NCBI GenBank assembly: GCA_026400415.1
Contig: JAPLPA010000301.1
Coordinates: forward strand, 4,652-22,189
DNA: 17,538 nt
Source of the DNA: Afipia sp.
Lineage (GTDB): Bacteria > Pseudomonadota > Alphaproteobacteria > Rhizobiales > Xanthobacteraceae
Direction of reading: 5' to 3'
This document shows, piece after piece, positions 7,226 through 15,195 of the stretch (positions within the stretch are counted from its first letter, which is position 1; each line of letters starts with the position of its first letter). The notes under the pieces are model-generated. The model searched no databases, was not told the DNA's origin, and saw nothing but the letters and a program-made list of their open reading frames with translations. The position numbers and the translations under genes were made by a program.

Positions 7226-9484
7226 ATGGCTTTGGGGCGGAAAAAGAACGGCGGCCGCAAGGAGCCGAAGTTTGAAGGCGCGGCGTCGCTGGACGGTCTG
7301 CGCCTCAATCCGTGGGATCGCGTTGGCAATTCCGAAGACGACGAAGCGCCCAAACGACGCAACCCGCGTGACGATAATACCGACGATGATAAGCAGCCGC
7401 GCGAACGGCGACCGCGCAGGTCGCGCGCGCAAATCCGCAAGGACAAAAAGAAGTCCCGTCAGCGGTCGCGCACCGGATTGGGCAGGCTTGTATATTGGTG
7501 CACGGTGCTCGGACTATGGGCCGGCATCGCAGGCGTCGGCCTCGTCATCTGGGTTGGAGCACATCTGCCCTCGATCCAGTCGCTCGAAATTCCCAAGCGT
7601 CCACCCACCATCGAAATTGCCGGAATGGATGGCAGCATCATCGCGACGCGCGGTGAAATGCCGGGAGCAAATGTCTCCCTGAAGGAATTGCCGAAATATC
7701 TCTCACAGGCGTTCATCGCCATCGAGGACAAGCGATTCTATTCGCATTTCGGCATCGACCCGACCGGCATTGCGCGCGCGGCGGTCACAAACATTCTACA
7801 TCGTGGTGTATCGCAAGGCGGTTCGACGCTTACGCAGCAGCTCGCAAAAAACTTGTTCCTTACACAGGAGCGCACGCTGCAGCGGAAAATGCAGGAAGCC
7901 GAGTTGGCGCTCTGGCTGGAACGAAAATATTCCAAGGCTGAAATTCTTGAGCTGTATTTGAATCGCGTTTACTTCGGCTCAGGCGCGTATGGCGTCGAAG
8001 CGGCAGCGCAGCGTTATTTTGGAAAATCCGCCCGGAACGTCACGCTGCCTGAAGCCGCGATGCTGGCGGGCCTTGTTAAATCGCCGTCGCGCCTTGCGCC
8101 GAACCGAAATCCTGAAGGTGCTGAAAGGCGTGCGCAAATTGTGCTGACCGCGATGGCGGACAGCAAATTCATCACCGATGCGCAGGCGCAAGCCGCCATC
8201 GTCAAGCCGTCTTACGCGGTGAAGCCGGTTGGTGCAGGCACTATCAATTATGTCGCCGACTGGATCGGCGAAGTGCTCGACGATCTTGTCGGTCAAATCG
8301 ACCAAAACATCGTCGTGGAGACCACGATCGACCCAAAATTACAGAACGTCGCAGAAACCGCCGTCATCGATGAGTTGGCGGCCAAGAGCGTAAAATTCAA
8401 CGTTACGCAAGGCGCGCTGGTTGCGATGACACCGGACGGAGCGGTGCGCGCGATGGTCGGCGGTCGCAATTATGCGGAAAGCCAGTTCAATCGTGCCGTC
8501 ACCGCAAAGCGCCAGCCCGGCTCGGCATTCAAGCCATTTGTTTATCTCACGGCACTCGAGGCCGGTCTGACTCCCGACACTGTTCGTCAGGACGCGCCGC
8601 TCGATGTCAAAGGCTGGAAGCCGGAAAACTACAGCCGCGAATATTTCGGTGCCGTGACGCTGACGCAGGCACTGGCCATGTCGCTGAACACCGTGGCGGT
8701 GAGACTAGGCGTCGAAGCCGGCCCCGCAAATGTCGTACGCACCGCGCATCGGCTCGGCATTGCCTCGAAGCTCGAGCCCAATGCTTCGATCGCGCTCGGC
8801 ACTTCGGAAGTCTCTCTCACCGAACTGGTCGGAGCTTATGCGGCATTCGCCAATGGCGGAATGATCGCGGCACCTCATGTCGTAACCAAGATTCGCACCC
8901 CGCAGGGCAAGGTTTTGTATGCGCGCGCGCCGGATCCGCAGACCCAGGTCATCGACCAGCGCTATGTCGGGATGATGAATGCGATGATGCATGAGACGCT
9001 CGTGACCGGAACGGCGCGCAAGGCCGACATTCCCGGCTGGTCGGCGGCAGGAAAGACCGGCACCAGTCAGGATTTCCGTGACGCATGGTTCGTCGGATAT
9101 ACCGCCAATCTCGTGACCGGCGTTTGGCTTGGTAACGACGACAATTCACCGACGCGCAAAGCAACTGGCGGTGGCTTACCTGTTGAGGTGTGGACGCGGT
9201 TCATGAAGGTCGCTCATCAGAACGTGCCGGTTGCAGCGCTCCCCGGATCACAGTCTCAAGGCGGTTTCCTGTCAGGCTTGTTCGGTAGCAACTCGCGAAC
9301 GACTGCGCAGCCACCCAGACCGCAGGTGAGCGACGCCAATCCCGGCTATGTCGCTCCCACAACCAATTCACCCAACCCATATCCACAATCCCGCCCACCG
9401 GTGACGCAAACGTCGGTCCGCCCTGAGGCTGCAAGCGGGCTCGATGGTTGGCTTATTGATCGCGTGTTTGGCGGACGACGCTAA
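7226..9484 (+). CDS. Bifunctional class A penicillin-binding protein (PBP1A-type transglycosylase/transpeptidase)
   Basis: Polymerises lipid II into glycan strands and cross-links the peptides in the periplasm. The 752-residue protein has, in order: a charged cytoplasmic tail (1-86, with acidic then Arg/Lys-rich patches), one membrane anchor (about 87-111), the GT51 transglycosylase with catalytic Glu167 in EDKRFYSHFG and the GGSTLTQQLAKN motif, then the transpeptidase with Ser433-x-x-Lys436 in PGSAFKPF, Ser486-Leu-Asn488, and KTGTS at 610-614. All catalytic motifs are intact. After about 640 the sequence becomes Pro/Ser/Asn-rich and probably disordered. The ATG at 7226 gives the expected start (MALGRKKNGG), though its ribosome site is weak. 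A CtrA-like box lies upstream. Its stop is 3 bases from that of the convergent metallopeptidase gene. I do not give a symbol because several class A paralogues exist in these genomes. Confidence 0.94.
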   Translation: MALGRKKNGGRKEPKFEGAASLDGLRLNPWDRVGNSEDDEAPKRRNPRDDNTDDDKQPRERRPRRSRAQIRKDKKKSRQRSRTGLGRLVYWCTVLGLWAGIAGVGLVIWVGAHLPSIQSLEIPKRPPTIEIAGMDGSIIATRGEMPGANVSLKELPKYLSQAFIAIEDKRFYSHFGIDPTGIARAAVTNILHRGVSQGGSTLTQQLAKNLFLTQERTLQRKMQEAELALWLERKYSKAEILELYLNRVYFGSGAYGVEAAAQRYFGKSARNVTLPEAAMLAGLVKSPSRLAPNRNPEGAERRAQIVLTAMADSKFITDAQAQAAIVKPSYAVKPVGAGTINYVADWIGEVLDDLVGQIDQNIVVETTIDPKLQNVAETAVIDELAAKSVKFNVTQGALVAMTPDGAVRAMVGGRNYAESQFNRAVTAKRQPGSAFKPFVYLTALEAGLTPDTVRQDAPLDVKGWKPENYSREYFGAVTLTQALAMSLNTVAVRLGVEAGPANVVRTAHRLGIASKLEPNASIALGTSEVSLTELVGAYAAFANGGMIAAPHVVTKIRTPQGKVLYARAPDPQTQVIDQRYVGMMNAMMHETLVTGTARKADIPGWSAAGKTGTSQDFRDAWFVGYTANLVTGVWLGNDDNSPTRKATGGGLPVEVWTRFMKVAHQNVPVAALPGSQSQGGFLSGLFGSNSRTTAQPPRPQVSDANPGYVAPTTNSPNPYPQSRPPVTQTSVRPEAASGLDGWLIDRVFGGRR

Positions 9485-9487
9485 ATT

Positions 9488-10243
9488 CTAGTCGCTGATA
9501 CCGTAGCGGTGCAGATCGTTGCCATAGGAATCGATCCATTTCTTCGCGCGCTCGGTTTGCGGGCAAATACGTCCCACAACTTTCCAGAAACGGGCCGAGT
9601 GATTCATCTCGACCAGATGCGCCACTTCATGCGCGGCAAGATAATCGAGCACGTAATGCGGCGCGAGAATGAGCCGCCACGAGAAAGAAAGAGCGCCGGC
9701 GGAGGTGCAGGATCCCCAGCGGCTTGACTGGTCGCGAATAGTCAGACGCCGGACCTTGACACTGAGCAAGTCCGCATAGCGATGCGACGCCTCAGTCAGC
9801 TCGCGACGCGCTTCGCGCTTGAGGAAATCATGAACGCGGCGATCGATATGTTCGACGCCACCGGCAACGCAAAGAATTTTCTCGCCGCTGTCACGGGTTT
9901 CCGGCCAGACCGTGCCGCGCTCTCCGGCACGATGAACAATCTTGTGGGCGATGCCTCGAAGCGGAACCGATGTCCCCGGTGCAAACGGAGCTGCTTTCGG
10001 CAGGCCACCGAGGCGGGCGGCGATCCATGCTCCGTGACGCTGCGCGAAGTCTTTTGCATCCGCGAGATTTCCACGCGGCGGCATGGTCAAGATGGCCTGC
10101 CGTGCGCTTGGATGAATGCGCAGCGTGTAACGGCGCGCGCGGCGGTGCCGCCGGAGCTGGACGGAATAGATCGCCGAGCCGATTTTGACCGCGAGGGTGC
10201 GCGGCTCGGTTGGACGGCGATAGAGGAGAGCGCGAAACGCCAT
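9488..10243 (-). CDS. YgjP-like M48-family zinc metallopeptidase (DUF45)
   Basis: 251-residue cytosolic protein of the YgjP/SprT-like group. The zinc motif HEVAH is at 205-209 (His205, Glu206, His209) and continues to NHSARFW, which provides the third ligand region. Before it is the family hallmark RWGSCTSAGALSFSWRL. The N-terminal part is an Arg-rich strand (RRHRRARRYTLRI) followed by an alanine-rich helix, as in the family. No signal peptide is seen. The substrate is unknown; annotation as a 'metal-dependent hydrolase' is by fold. I chose the ATG at 10243 (MAFRALLYRRP) because this is where relatives usually begin. An in-frame ATG at 10327 would add 28 residues without family similarity; neither start has a good ribosome site. 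The gene ends 3 bases from the PBP stop. Confidence 0.87.
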   Translation of the reverse strand: MAFRALLYRRPTEPRTLAVKIGSAIYSVQLRRHRRARRYTLRIHPSARQAILTMPPRGNLADAKDFAQRHGAWIAARLGGLPKAAPFAPGTSVPLRGIAHKIVHRAGERGTVWPETRDSGEKILCVAGGVEHIDRRVHDFLKREARRELTEASHRYADLLSVKVRRLTIRDQSSRWGSCTSAGALSFSWRLILAPHYVLDYLAAHEVAHLVEMNHSARFWKVVGRICPQTERAKKWIDSYGNDLHRYGISD

Positions 10244-10358
10244 GTCGGCAGGTCCAGAGAGAATGAATTCACCGGGATTCTGCCACAGCCGTCGCCAATG
10301 AATTTTATCGGCGCAAAAACAAATCATTTGCCCAATATATCGGAGTCTTTTGGACGCC

Positions 10359-10376
10359 GCCCCCCATATCGGGGGC
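10359..10376. repeat. Small GC hairpin (GCCCCC/GGGGGC)
   Basis: Six-base stem GCCCCC (10359-10364) and GGGGGC (10371-10376) with the loop CATATC. There is no T-run on either side, so it is not a typical terminator. It lies upstream of the metallopeptidase gene. Confidence 0.3.
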
Positions 10377-10510
10377 TACGAAACATGAATTTCAGTTCAA
10401 TTCTATCTCGATTGAAGTCCCGTGCACGGAGGCCATTTCATCACCCCTACCCAAAATAGTAAGGCAACAAAAACACCATATAAATGAGTGGGTTGAAGGC
10501 ACTTACGACA

Positions 10511-10531
10511 GGAATCGCGTGCGCGATTTCC
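10511..10531. repeat. Imperfect inverted repeat downstream of phaZ
   Basis: GGAATCGCG and CGCGATTTCC form a nine-pair stem with one extra T; the inner AATCGCG-TG-CGCGATT is perfect. It lies about 50 bases past the phaZ stop on the transcribed side. No T-run follows on the minus strand, so it might protect the 3' end or pause transcription rather than be a classic rho-independent terminator. Confidence 0.3.
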
Positions 10532-10582
10532 AAATCCGCCCGTCGAATCTGGATTTTCTCAATTTCATCCCTCAAAAACCGC

Positions 10583-11908
10583 CTACTCGGCGGCCGCCAA
10601 GGCGAGCTTGCTATGGGCCGAGGACCGCATGAAATCCGAAATCCGGGGCACGATTTCCGACCTGAAGCGTGAGCCGTTGAAGACGCCGTAATGGCCGACA
10701 CCCTTCTGCACATAATGCACGCGCCGCCCGTCAGGGATCGAACTGCAGAGTCCATGGGTGGCCTCGGTCTGGCCGATACCCGAAATATCGTCGTTCTCGC
10801 CCTCGACCGTCATCAGCGCGACGCGCTGGATCTTCGATGGATCGACCGGTTTGCCGCGATGCTTCATCTCGCCCTTCGGCAGTGCGTGCTTGACGAATAC
10901 GACATCGACCGTCTGCAGATAAAACTCGGCGGTGAGATCCATCACAGCCAGATACTCATCGTAAAACTCACGATGCTTGTCGACCAGATCGCCGTCGCCT
11001 TTCACCAGATTGCTGAAAAGCCGCTTATGTGCGTCTACGTGCCGATCCATGTTCATGCTCATAAAACCGGTGAGCTGGAGAAATCCCGGATAGACGTCAC
11101 GCATAAACCCCGGCTGCGGGAATGGCACCTTGGTAATGACGTTGTTGCGGAACCAGTCGATGCCTTTTTCCGCCGCGAGATTGTTTACGCCGGTTGGATT
11201 CTTGCGCGTGTCGATTGGACCGCCCATCAGGGTCATCGACGTCGGAAAGTATGGATCCTTCTCGGCTTCCATGACCGCAACGGCGGCCAGCACTGGCACC
11301 GACGGCTGACAAACCGCGACAATATGGATGTTGCCGCCGAGTGCGTGCATCATCTCGATAACGTAGTCGACATAGTCCTCAAGGTCGAAACGGCCTTCCG
11401 ACATCGGGACCATGCGGGCATCGGACCAGTCCGTGATGTAAACTTCATGCGCAGGCAAAAATGCCTCGACGGTACCGCGCAACAACGTTGCGTAGTGTCC
11501 AGACATTGGAGCGACGATCAGAACACGGGGCTGCGGCTCACGCAGCGGTTGAGAGATCTTGCGTTCGAAATGGAGGAGCCGGCAAAACGGTTTCTCCCAA
11601 ACGCTCTTGATTTCGACTGGTACACGCATGCCGTTGACTTCGGTCGTCGGCAGATTCCATTCCGGCTTGCCGTAGCGGCGCGTGGTACGCTCGAACAGTT
11701 CGCAACTTGCTGCGATGGATTTCCCGAATTCAGTATTCGCGAAGGGATTGAGCGGATTCTCGATCATCAGCTTGGTGAGATCGGCCATCGCCCGCGCCGG
11801 ATTGAGCGACGCCTTCCCCATCTCGTACATCCAGTACATGGGTGTCGTCAGCGCTGGGCTGACTTCAGACGGAAGGCCAGGCGGCCTGCCAAATTCGCCT
11901 ATCGGCAT
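10583..11908 (-). CDS. phaZ: Intracellular polyhydroxyalkanoate depolymerase PhaZ
   Basis: Breaks down stored polyhydroxybutyrate granules to release 3-hydroxybutyrate for energy and carbon during starvation. The 441-residue protein has the features of the intracellular PhaZ1 family. It lacks a signal peptide. The family core starts at MYWMYEM (24-30), and an APMSGHYATLLRGTVE stretch follows at about 133-148. The nucleophile is a cysteine (Cys200 in AVCQPSVP) rather than the serine of a lipase box. The acid is probably Asp373 or Asp374 in VEGENDDISG, and the histidine is His406 in KGVGHYGVFNG. The ATG at 11908 is chosen over the ATG at 11839 because a GGGGAAA ribosome site lies just upstream; relatives also carry this short N-terminal extension. 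A promoter is predicted at 11942-11970. No PHA synthase or phasin gene is visible here. Confidence 0.93.
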   Translation of the reverse strand: MPIGEFGRPPGLPSEVSPALTTPMYWMYEMGKASLNPARAMADLTKLMIENPLNPFANTEFGKSIAASCELFERTTRRYGKPEWNLPTTEVNGMRVPVEIKSVWEKPFCRLLHFERKISQPLREPQPRVLIVAPMSGHYATLLRGTVEAFLPAHEVYITDWSDARMVPMSEGRFDLEDYVDYVIEMMHALGGNIHIVAVCQPSVPVLAAVAVMEAEKDPYFPTSMTLMGGPIDTRKNPTGVNNLAAEKGIDWFRNNVITKVPFPQPGFMRDVYPGFLQLTGFMSMNMDRHVDAHKRLFSNLVKGDGDLVDKHREFYDEYLAVMDLTAEFYLQTVDVVFVKHALPKGEMKHRGKPVDPSKIQRVALMTVEGENDDISGIGQTEATHGLCSSIPDGRRVHYVQKGVGHYGVFNGSRFRSEIVPRISDFMRSSAHSKLALAAAE

Positions 11909-11941
11909 AATGTTTCCCCGGTCCCGGTTTCGCGGCGCAGC

Positions 11942-11970
11942 ATACTGTCTAGCAGGCGATAAACCGTCAA
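11942..11970 (-). promoter_or_regulatory. Predicted sigma-70-type promoter for phaZ
   Basis: On the minus strand TTGACG (11970-11965) is followed after 17 bases by CAGTAT (11947-11942). The -35 is good and the -10 is weak (three of six bases). A start near 11935 would leave an untranslated leader of about 27 bases with the GGGGAAA ribosome site. Confidence 0.35.
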
Positions 11971-12039
11971 TGCAGAGATAATCACCGAGGAATGGTTATT
12001 AAGGCGTATGGAACCGGGTTCAATGACAGCCAATAACAG

Positions 12040-12882
12040 CTACTCATTGCTCTGGATTAACGACCCCTGCTTCCGGGCACTGGCGAGCAGCGCCAAGAAC
12101 GCAATAGCACCAGCAACAAACAGCACCGCGTTAAGTGCGAGCGCTTCCAGCATCAAATCTGCCCGAAACTGATGATCGATTAGCAAAGCGCGCATGCCTT
12201 CGAAAACGTAAGTCGGTGGTAACGCCCATGCCACGACCTGAAGCCAATTTGGCAGCACCGACACCGGATAATAAACGCAGGTCAAAGGCAGCAGCACAAA
12301 CATCAGTGTCCAGGCCAAACCCTCGGCACCCAGTCCGTTGCGCGCGACAAGGCCCGAAGAGATCATGCCGACGGACCAGCTTGTAAAAATGAGATTGCAG
12401 AAGAACGCCACCAAGGCGAGGCCCAAGCCATAGAAATTGAATCCAAAAAATACGATCGCCAACAACGTCATCGGGATAACGCCGATGGACAGCCGAATGA
12501 TGCTCATGGCCATCAGCGAGATCAGGAACTCGCTGACCTTGAGCGGACTCATTAAAAGATTGCCGAGATTGCGCGACCACATCTCCTCGAGAAACGACAT
12601 CGAGAAACCGAGTTGGCCGCGAAACAGAATGTCCCACAGAATGACGGCACCGATGAACGTACCGCCGGCTTGCGTGAAGAAACCGGAATTCTGCGAGATA
12701 TAGGCTTGCGAAAAGCCCCAGGTCACGAGTTGCATCGCGGGCCAGTAAATAAGCTCAAGTGTCCGCGGCCACGACGAGGTCAGCAAATACCAATGACGCA
12801 GTATCATCGCAGCGATGCGATGGACCGCAATGCCCGCGCGAACCTGCGTTTGTTGAGCTGCAGCGGGAATGATCAGACTCAT
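12040..12882 (-). CDS. ABC-2 type transporter permease
   Basis: 280-residue inner-membrane protein that would form the channel of an ABC exporter. The hydrophobic segments are at about 43-62, 76-97, 119-148, 153-177, 189-208 and 248-268, the six-helix pattern of ABC-2 permeases such as NodJ and DrrB. The segment EEMWSRNLGNLLMSPLK (about 99-115) is the conserved cytoplasmic coupling region of this class. Its ATG overlaps the stop of the ATPase gene in an ATGA, so the two are translationally coupled and made as one transcript. The cargo cannot be read from the sequence; it need not be a Nod factor, as no nod genes are present. Confidence 0.88.
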   Translation of the reverse strand: MSLIIPAAAQQTQVRAGIAVHRIAAMILRHWYLLTSSWPRTLELIYWPAMQLVTWGFSQAYISQNSGFFTQAGGTFIGAVILWDILFRGQLGFSMSFLEEMWSRNLGNLLMSPLKVSEFLISLMAMSIIRLSIGVIPMTLLAIVFFGFNFYGLGLALVAFFCNLIFTSWSVGMISSGLVARNGLGAEGLAWTLMFVLLPLTCVYYPVSVLPNWLQVVAWALPPTYVFEGMRALLIDHQFRADLMLEALALNAVLFVAGAIAFLALLASARKQGSLIQSNE

Positions 12883-13676
12883 GCTGGGGTGTCCTGAACT
12901 CGGCCCCGTGCAACGTCGAGAAATACTTCCTCAAGTGTCGCTCGATTATAGCGCGTCAGAATGCGTGCAGGTGTGTCGTCGTCTTCGATCCGTCCGCGTT
13001 TAAGGATGATGACGCGATCGCACAATCGTTCCACTTCAAGCATATTGTGCGAGGCCAAGAGAATGGTTGCTCCATTTTGCTTGCGATAATCCTCGAGATG
13101 ACTGCGAATCCAGTCTGCGGTATCGGGATCGAGCGAAGCAGTCGGCTCGTCCAGCAGCAAAAGGTCGGGCCGGTTGACCAGCGCTTTGGCGAGCGCCACG
13201 CGGGTCTTCTGGCCCGCCGACAATTTGCGGCTCGGCCGGTCCATGAATTCACCGAGATCGAGATCTGTCGCCAGTTGTTCAATTCGCTCTTTCAAATTCG
13301 TGACCGCATAAAGCCGCCCGAAAATTGTGAGATTTTGCCGAACCGTGAGGCGGCCCGGCATATCCACATAAGGGCTTTCAAAATTCATCCGCCCGAGCAC
13401 GTCCGCGCTTTGCTGCGGCATCGAAAACCCCAGAACGCGTACGCTTCCTGCGGTCGGCAGCACGAGGCCCATGATCATCGCGATGGTGGTCGTCTTGCCT
13501 GCACCGTTGCCGCCGAGAAGCCCGGTCACCGACCCGCGCGGAATCGTGAACGAAATATCATCCACCGCACGGGTGTTTTTATAAACCTTCACGAGATGCG
13601 AGACATTTATCGCAGGCTCGGGGGACGGAGCAGACGTGGGGTCGGCCAATGGGGACAGATCTGTCGTCGCAGTCAT
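12879..13676 (-). CDS. ABC transporter ATP-binding protein (ABC-2 exporter family)
   Basis: 265-residue ATPase partner of the downstream permease. Walker A GGNGAGKTT is at 55-63, the signature is LSAGQ at 152-156 (a variant of LSGGQ), Walker B plus catalytic Glu is LLLLDEP with Glu177, the D-loop is SLDPD, and the switch histidine is His210 in ASHNMLEVERLCD. The Q-loop position reads MNFESPYVDMPGRLTVRQNL (97-116) with no glutamine where LPQ is usual; I recall this as typical of a subgroup of ABC-2 ATPases. The first roughly 22 residues are Pro/Ser/Ala-rich and low in complexity. It is divergent from regB across 99 bases. Confidence 0.92.
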   Translation of the reverse strand: MTATTDLSPLADPTSAPSPEPAINVSHLVKVYKNTRAVDDISFTIPRGSVTGLLGGNGAGKTTTIAMIMGLVLPTAGSVRVLGFSMPQQSADVLGRMNFESPYVDMPGRLTVRQNLTIFGRLYAVTNLKERIEQLATDLDLGEFMDRPSRKLSAGQKTRVALAKALVNRPDLLLLDEPTASLDPDTADWIRSHLEDYRKQNGATILLASHNMLEVERLCDRVIILKRGRIEDDDTPARILTRYNRATLEEVFLDVARGRVQDTPA

Positions 13677-13715
13677 CGGATGCGTTCATTGAGCCAATGC
13701 ACGGCGCGGCGCAAG

Positions 13716-13728
13716 GTCCGTCACGGAC
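13716..13728. repeat. Short inverted repeat between the ABC operon and regB
   Basis: GTCCG-TCA-CGGAC, a perfect five-base stem with a three-base centre, lies midway in the 99-base divergent spacer. It could be an operator half-way between two start codons, but five-base stems are common by chance. Confidence 0.25.
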
Positions 13729-13775
13729 ATAGGCATTGTTTGTGATCGCGGACCACAGCCGTTAATGTCGTTGCC

Positions 13776-15110
13776 ATGAGTGATATCGCGGTCTCAGATT
13801 TTCGCCCATCACGCCGGGATGTCCGGCTTGACACGGTATTGCGGCTCCGATGGCTCGCGGTTCTGGGTCAGCTCACGACGATATTCGTCGTGACGCAGGG
13901 CCTCGATTTCGACGTTCCGGTCATTCCATGTCTTGCAATTATCGGCTTCTCCGCGCTGCTGAATCTTGCACTGCAGATGGCGTTCAATCCTGTTCACAGG
14001 CTTCAGCCCCGATATGCGGCGATCCTTCTCGCGATCAATATTGCTGAACTGGCAGCGCTCCTGTCGCTCACAGGTGGCCTTCAGAATCCATTCTCCTTTC
14101 TGTTCCTCGCGCCCGTTTTGATCGCAGCGACCGCGTTGACAACGAGGCTTACGCTCGCGCTCGGCTTCTTCGCGGTCGTGTGCGCCAGCGTGCTTGGATT
14201 TTATCATCTGCCGCTGCCTTGGAACGGCGACGAGCCGTTGGTATTGCCGCGCACTTACATGATCGGAGTCTGGCTATCTATCGTGCTGGCCATCGGCGTC
14301 ACCAGCCTTTACGCATTCCAGGTCACTGAAGAAGCGCGAAAACTGTCCGATGCCCTCGCAGCGACCGAATTGGTGCTGACGCGCGAACAGCACCTGACGC
14401 AGATCGACGGTCTCGCCGCAGCTGCGGCCCACGAACTCGGCACGCCGCTTTCGACCATTGTGTTGATTTCGCGTGAATTGGAAAATGCGATCGAGGAAAA
14501 TTTGCCGCTGGACTTGCACGCTCGCGGCGACATCAAAACATTGCGCGAACAGGCGCAGCGATGCCGGGACATTCTTGCAAAAATTACCCAATTGTCGTCG
14601 CAAGGCGCGCCATTTGACCGCATGCCGCTTTCAACTTTGATCGAAGAGACGGTGGCTCCGCACCGTGATTTCGGCATCGACATCAAGGTGAGAATCGCCA
14701 TTGCGCCGAGCACCGAACCCGCCAGCATGCGCAATCCTGCAATCCTCTACGGCGTCGGGAATATTCTGGAGAATGCGGTCGACTTCGCCCGCGACTTTGT
14801 CGAAGTGAATGCATGGTGGAATGATGAGACCGTCGAGCTTATCATTTCGGATGACGGACCTGGCATTGCGCCAGACATTCTCAAGCGGATCGGCGAGCCA
14901 TATCTGACGCGACGACGCGCCGGCGAAGAGGGGCTTGGAGACCACAGCGGCTTGGGTCTCGGCGTATTCATCGCACAGACATTGTTGGAGCGCACGGGCG
15001 CGATAGTCACCTTCGCCAATCGTATTTTTCCGGATCACGGCGCAGTGGTTACAATCGTGTGGCCGCGCCAAAGCTTCGAAACGTCCGACGCGAAAGCCTT
15101 GCCGGCGTAA
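13776..15110 (+). CDS. regB: Redox-sensing histidine kinase RegB (PrrB/ActS/RegS)
   Basis: Membrane sensor kinase that reports the redox state of the respiratory quinone pool and phosphorylates RegA. The 444-residue protein has six N-terminal membrane helices (about 24-182), with GGLQNPF at 100-106, the conserved quinone-responsive motif of RegB. The dimerisation/phosphotransfer helix contains His219 in AAAHELGTPLS. Cys263 in QAQRCRDIL lies 44 residues later and corresponds to the redox-active cysteine of Rhodobacter RegB. The ATPase domain has NILENAVDFA (N box, about 329-338), DDGPGI (359-364) and SGLGLGVFIAQ (391-401). The ribosome site of the ATG at 13776 is weak. regA follows 85 bases downstream, so the pair is a standard two-component unit. 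Family knowledge links it to microaerobic respiration, CO2 and N2 fixation. Confidence 0.93.
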   Translation: MSDIAVSDFRPSRRDVRLDTVLRLRWLAVLGQLTTIFVVTQGLDFDVPVIPCLAIIGFSALLNLALQMAFNPVHRLQPRYAAILLAINIAELAALLSLTGGLQNPFSFLFLAPVLIAATALTTRLTLALGFFAVVCASVLGFYHLPLPWNGDEPLVLPRTYMIGVWLSIVLAIGVTSLYAFQVTEEARKLSDALAATELVLTREQHLTQIDGLAAAAAHELGTPLSTIVLISRELENAIEENLPLDLHARGDIKTLREQAQRCRDILAKITQLSSQGAPFDRMPLSTLIEETVAPHRDFGIDIKVRIAIAPSTEPASMRNPAILYGVGNILENAVDFARDFVEVNAWWNDETVELIISDDGPGIAPDILKRIGEPYLTRRRAGEEGLGDHSGLGLGVFIAQTLLERTGAIVTFANRIFPDHGAVVTIVWPRQSFETSDAKALPA

Positions 15111-15195
15111 GTCCGGCGACCTTAGTCCTAAGACGCCTTGGCAGCGCCCGATTGTCACGCCATATCAAGATGGACTTATCAGGAGGCCTAAAATC

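Larger units (their letters stand above)
10244..10582. other. 339-base stretch with no supported gene
   Basis: Between the metallopeptidase start and the phaZ stop, both on the minus strand. It is visibly more A/T-rich than its neighbours around 10310-10570. I find no gene with family signatures: a 24-codon open stretch from the ATG at 10385 has no ribosome site and is not supported. It should contain the metallopeptidase promoter and the 3' end of the phaZ transcript. Two weak hairpins are listed separately. I see no tRNA fold. Confidence 0.5.

Noticed and set aside
9782..10459. 225-codon open frame on the plus strand opposite the metallopeptidase
   Set aside because: It lies opposite the HExxH protein and reads as a mirror of its arginine-rich sequence; no support.
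10691..11962. 423-codon open frame on the plus strand opposite phaZ
   Set aside because: It is antisense to a gene with clear PhaZ motifs; its translation has no family features. Long antisense frames are common in GC-rich genes.
13677..13775. RegA/RegR binding box in the divergent regB-ABC spacer
   Set aside because: I tried to fit the GNGRCRTTNNGNCGC pattern on both strands and found no acceptable match.
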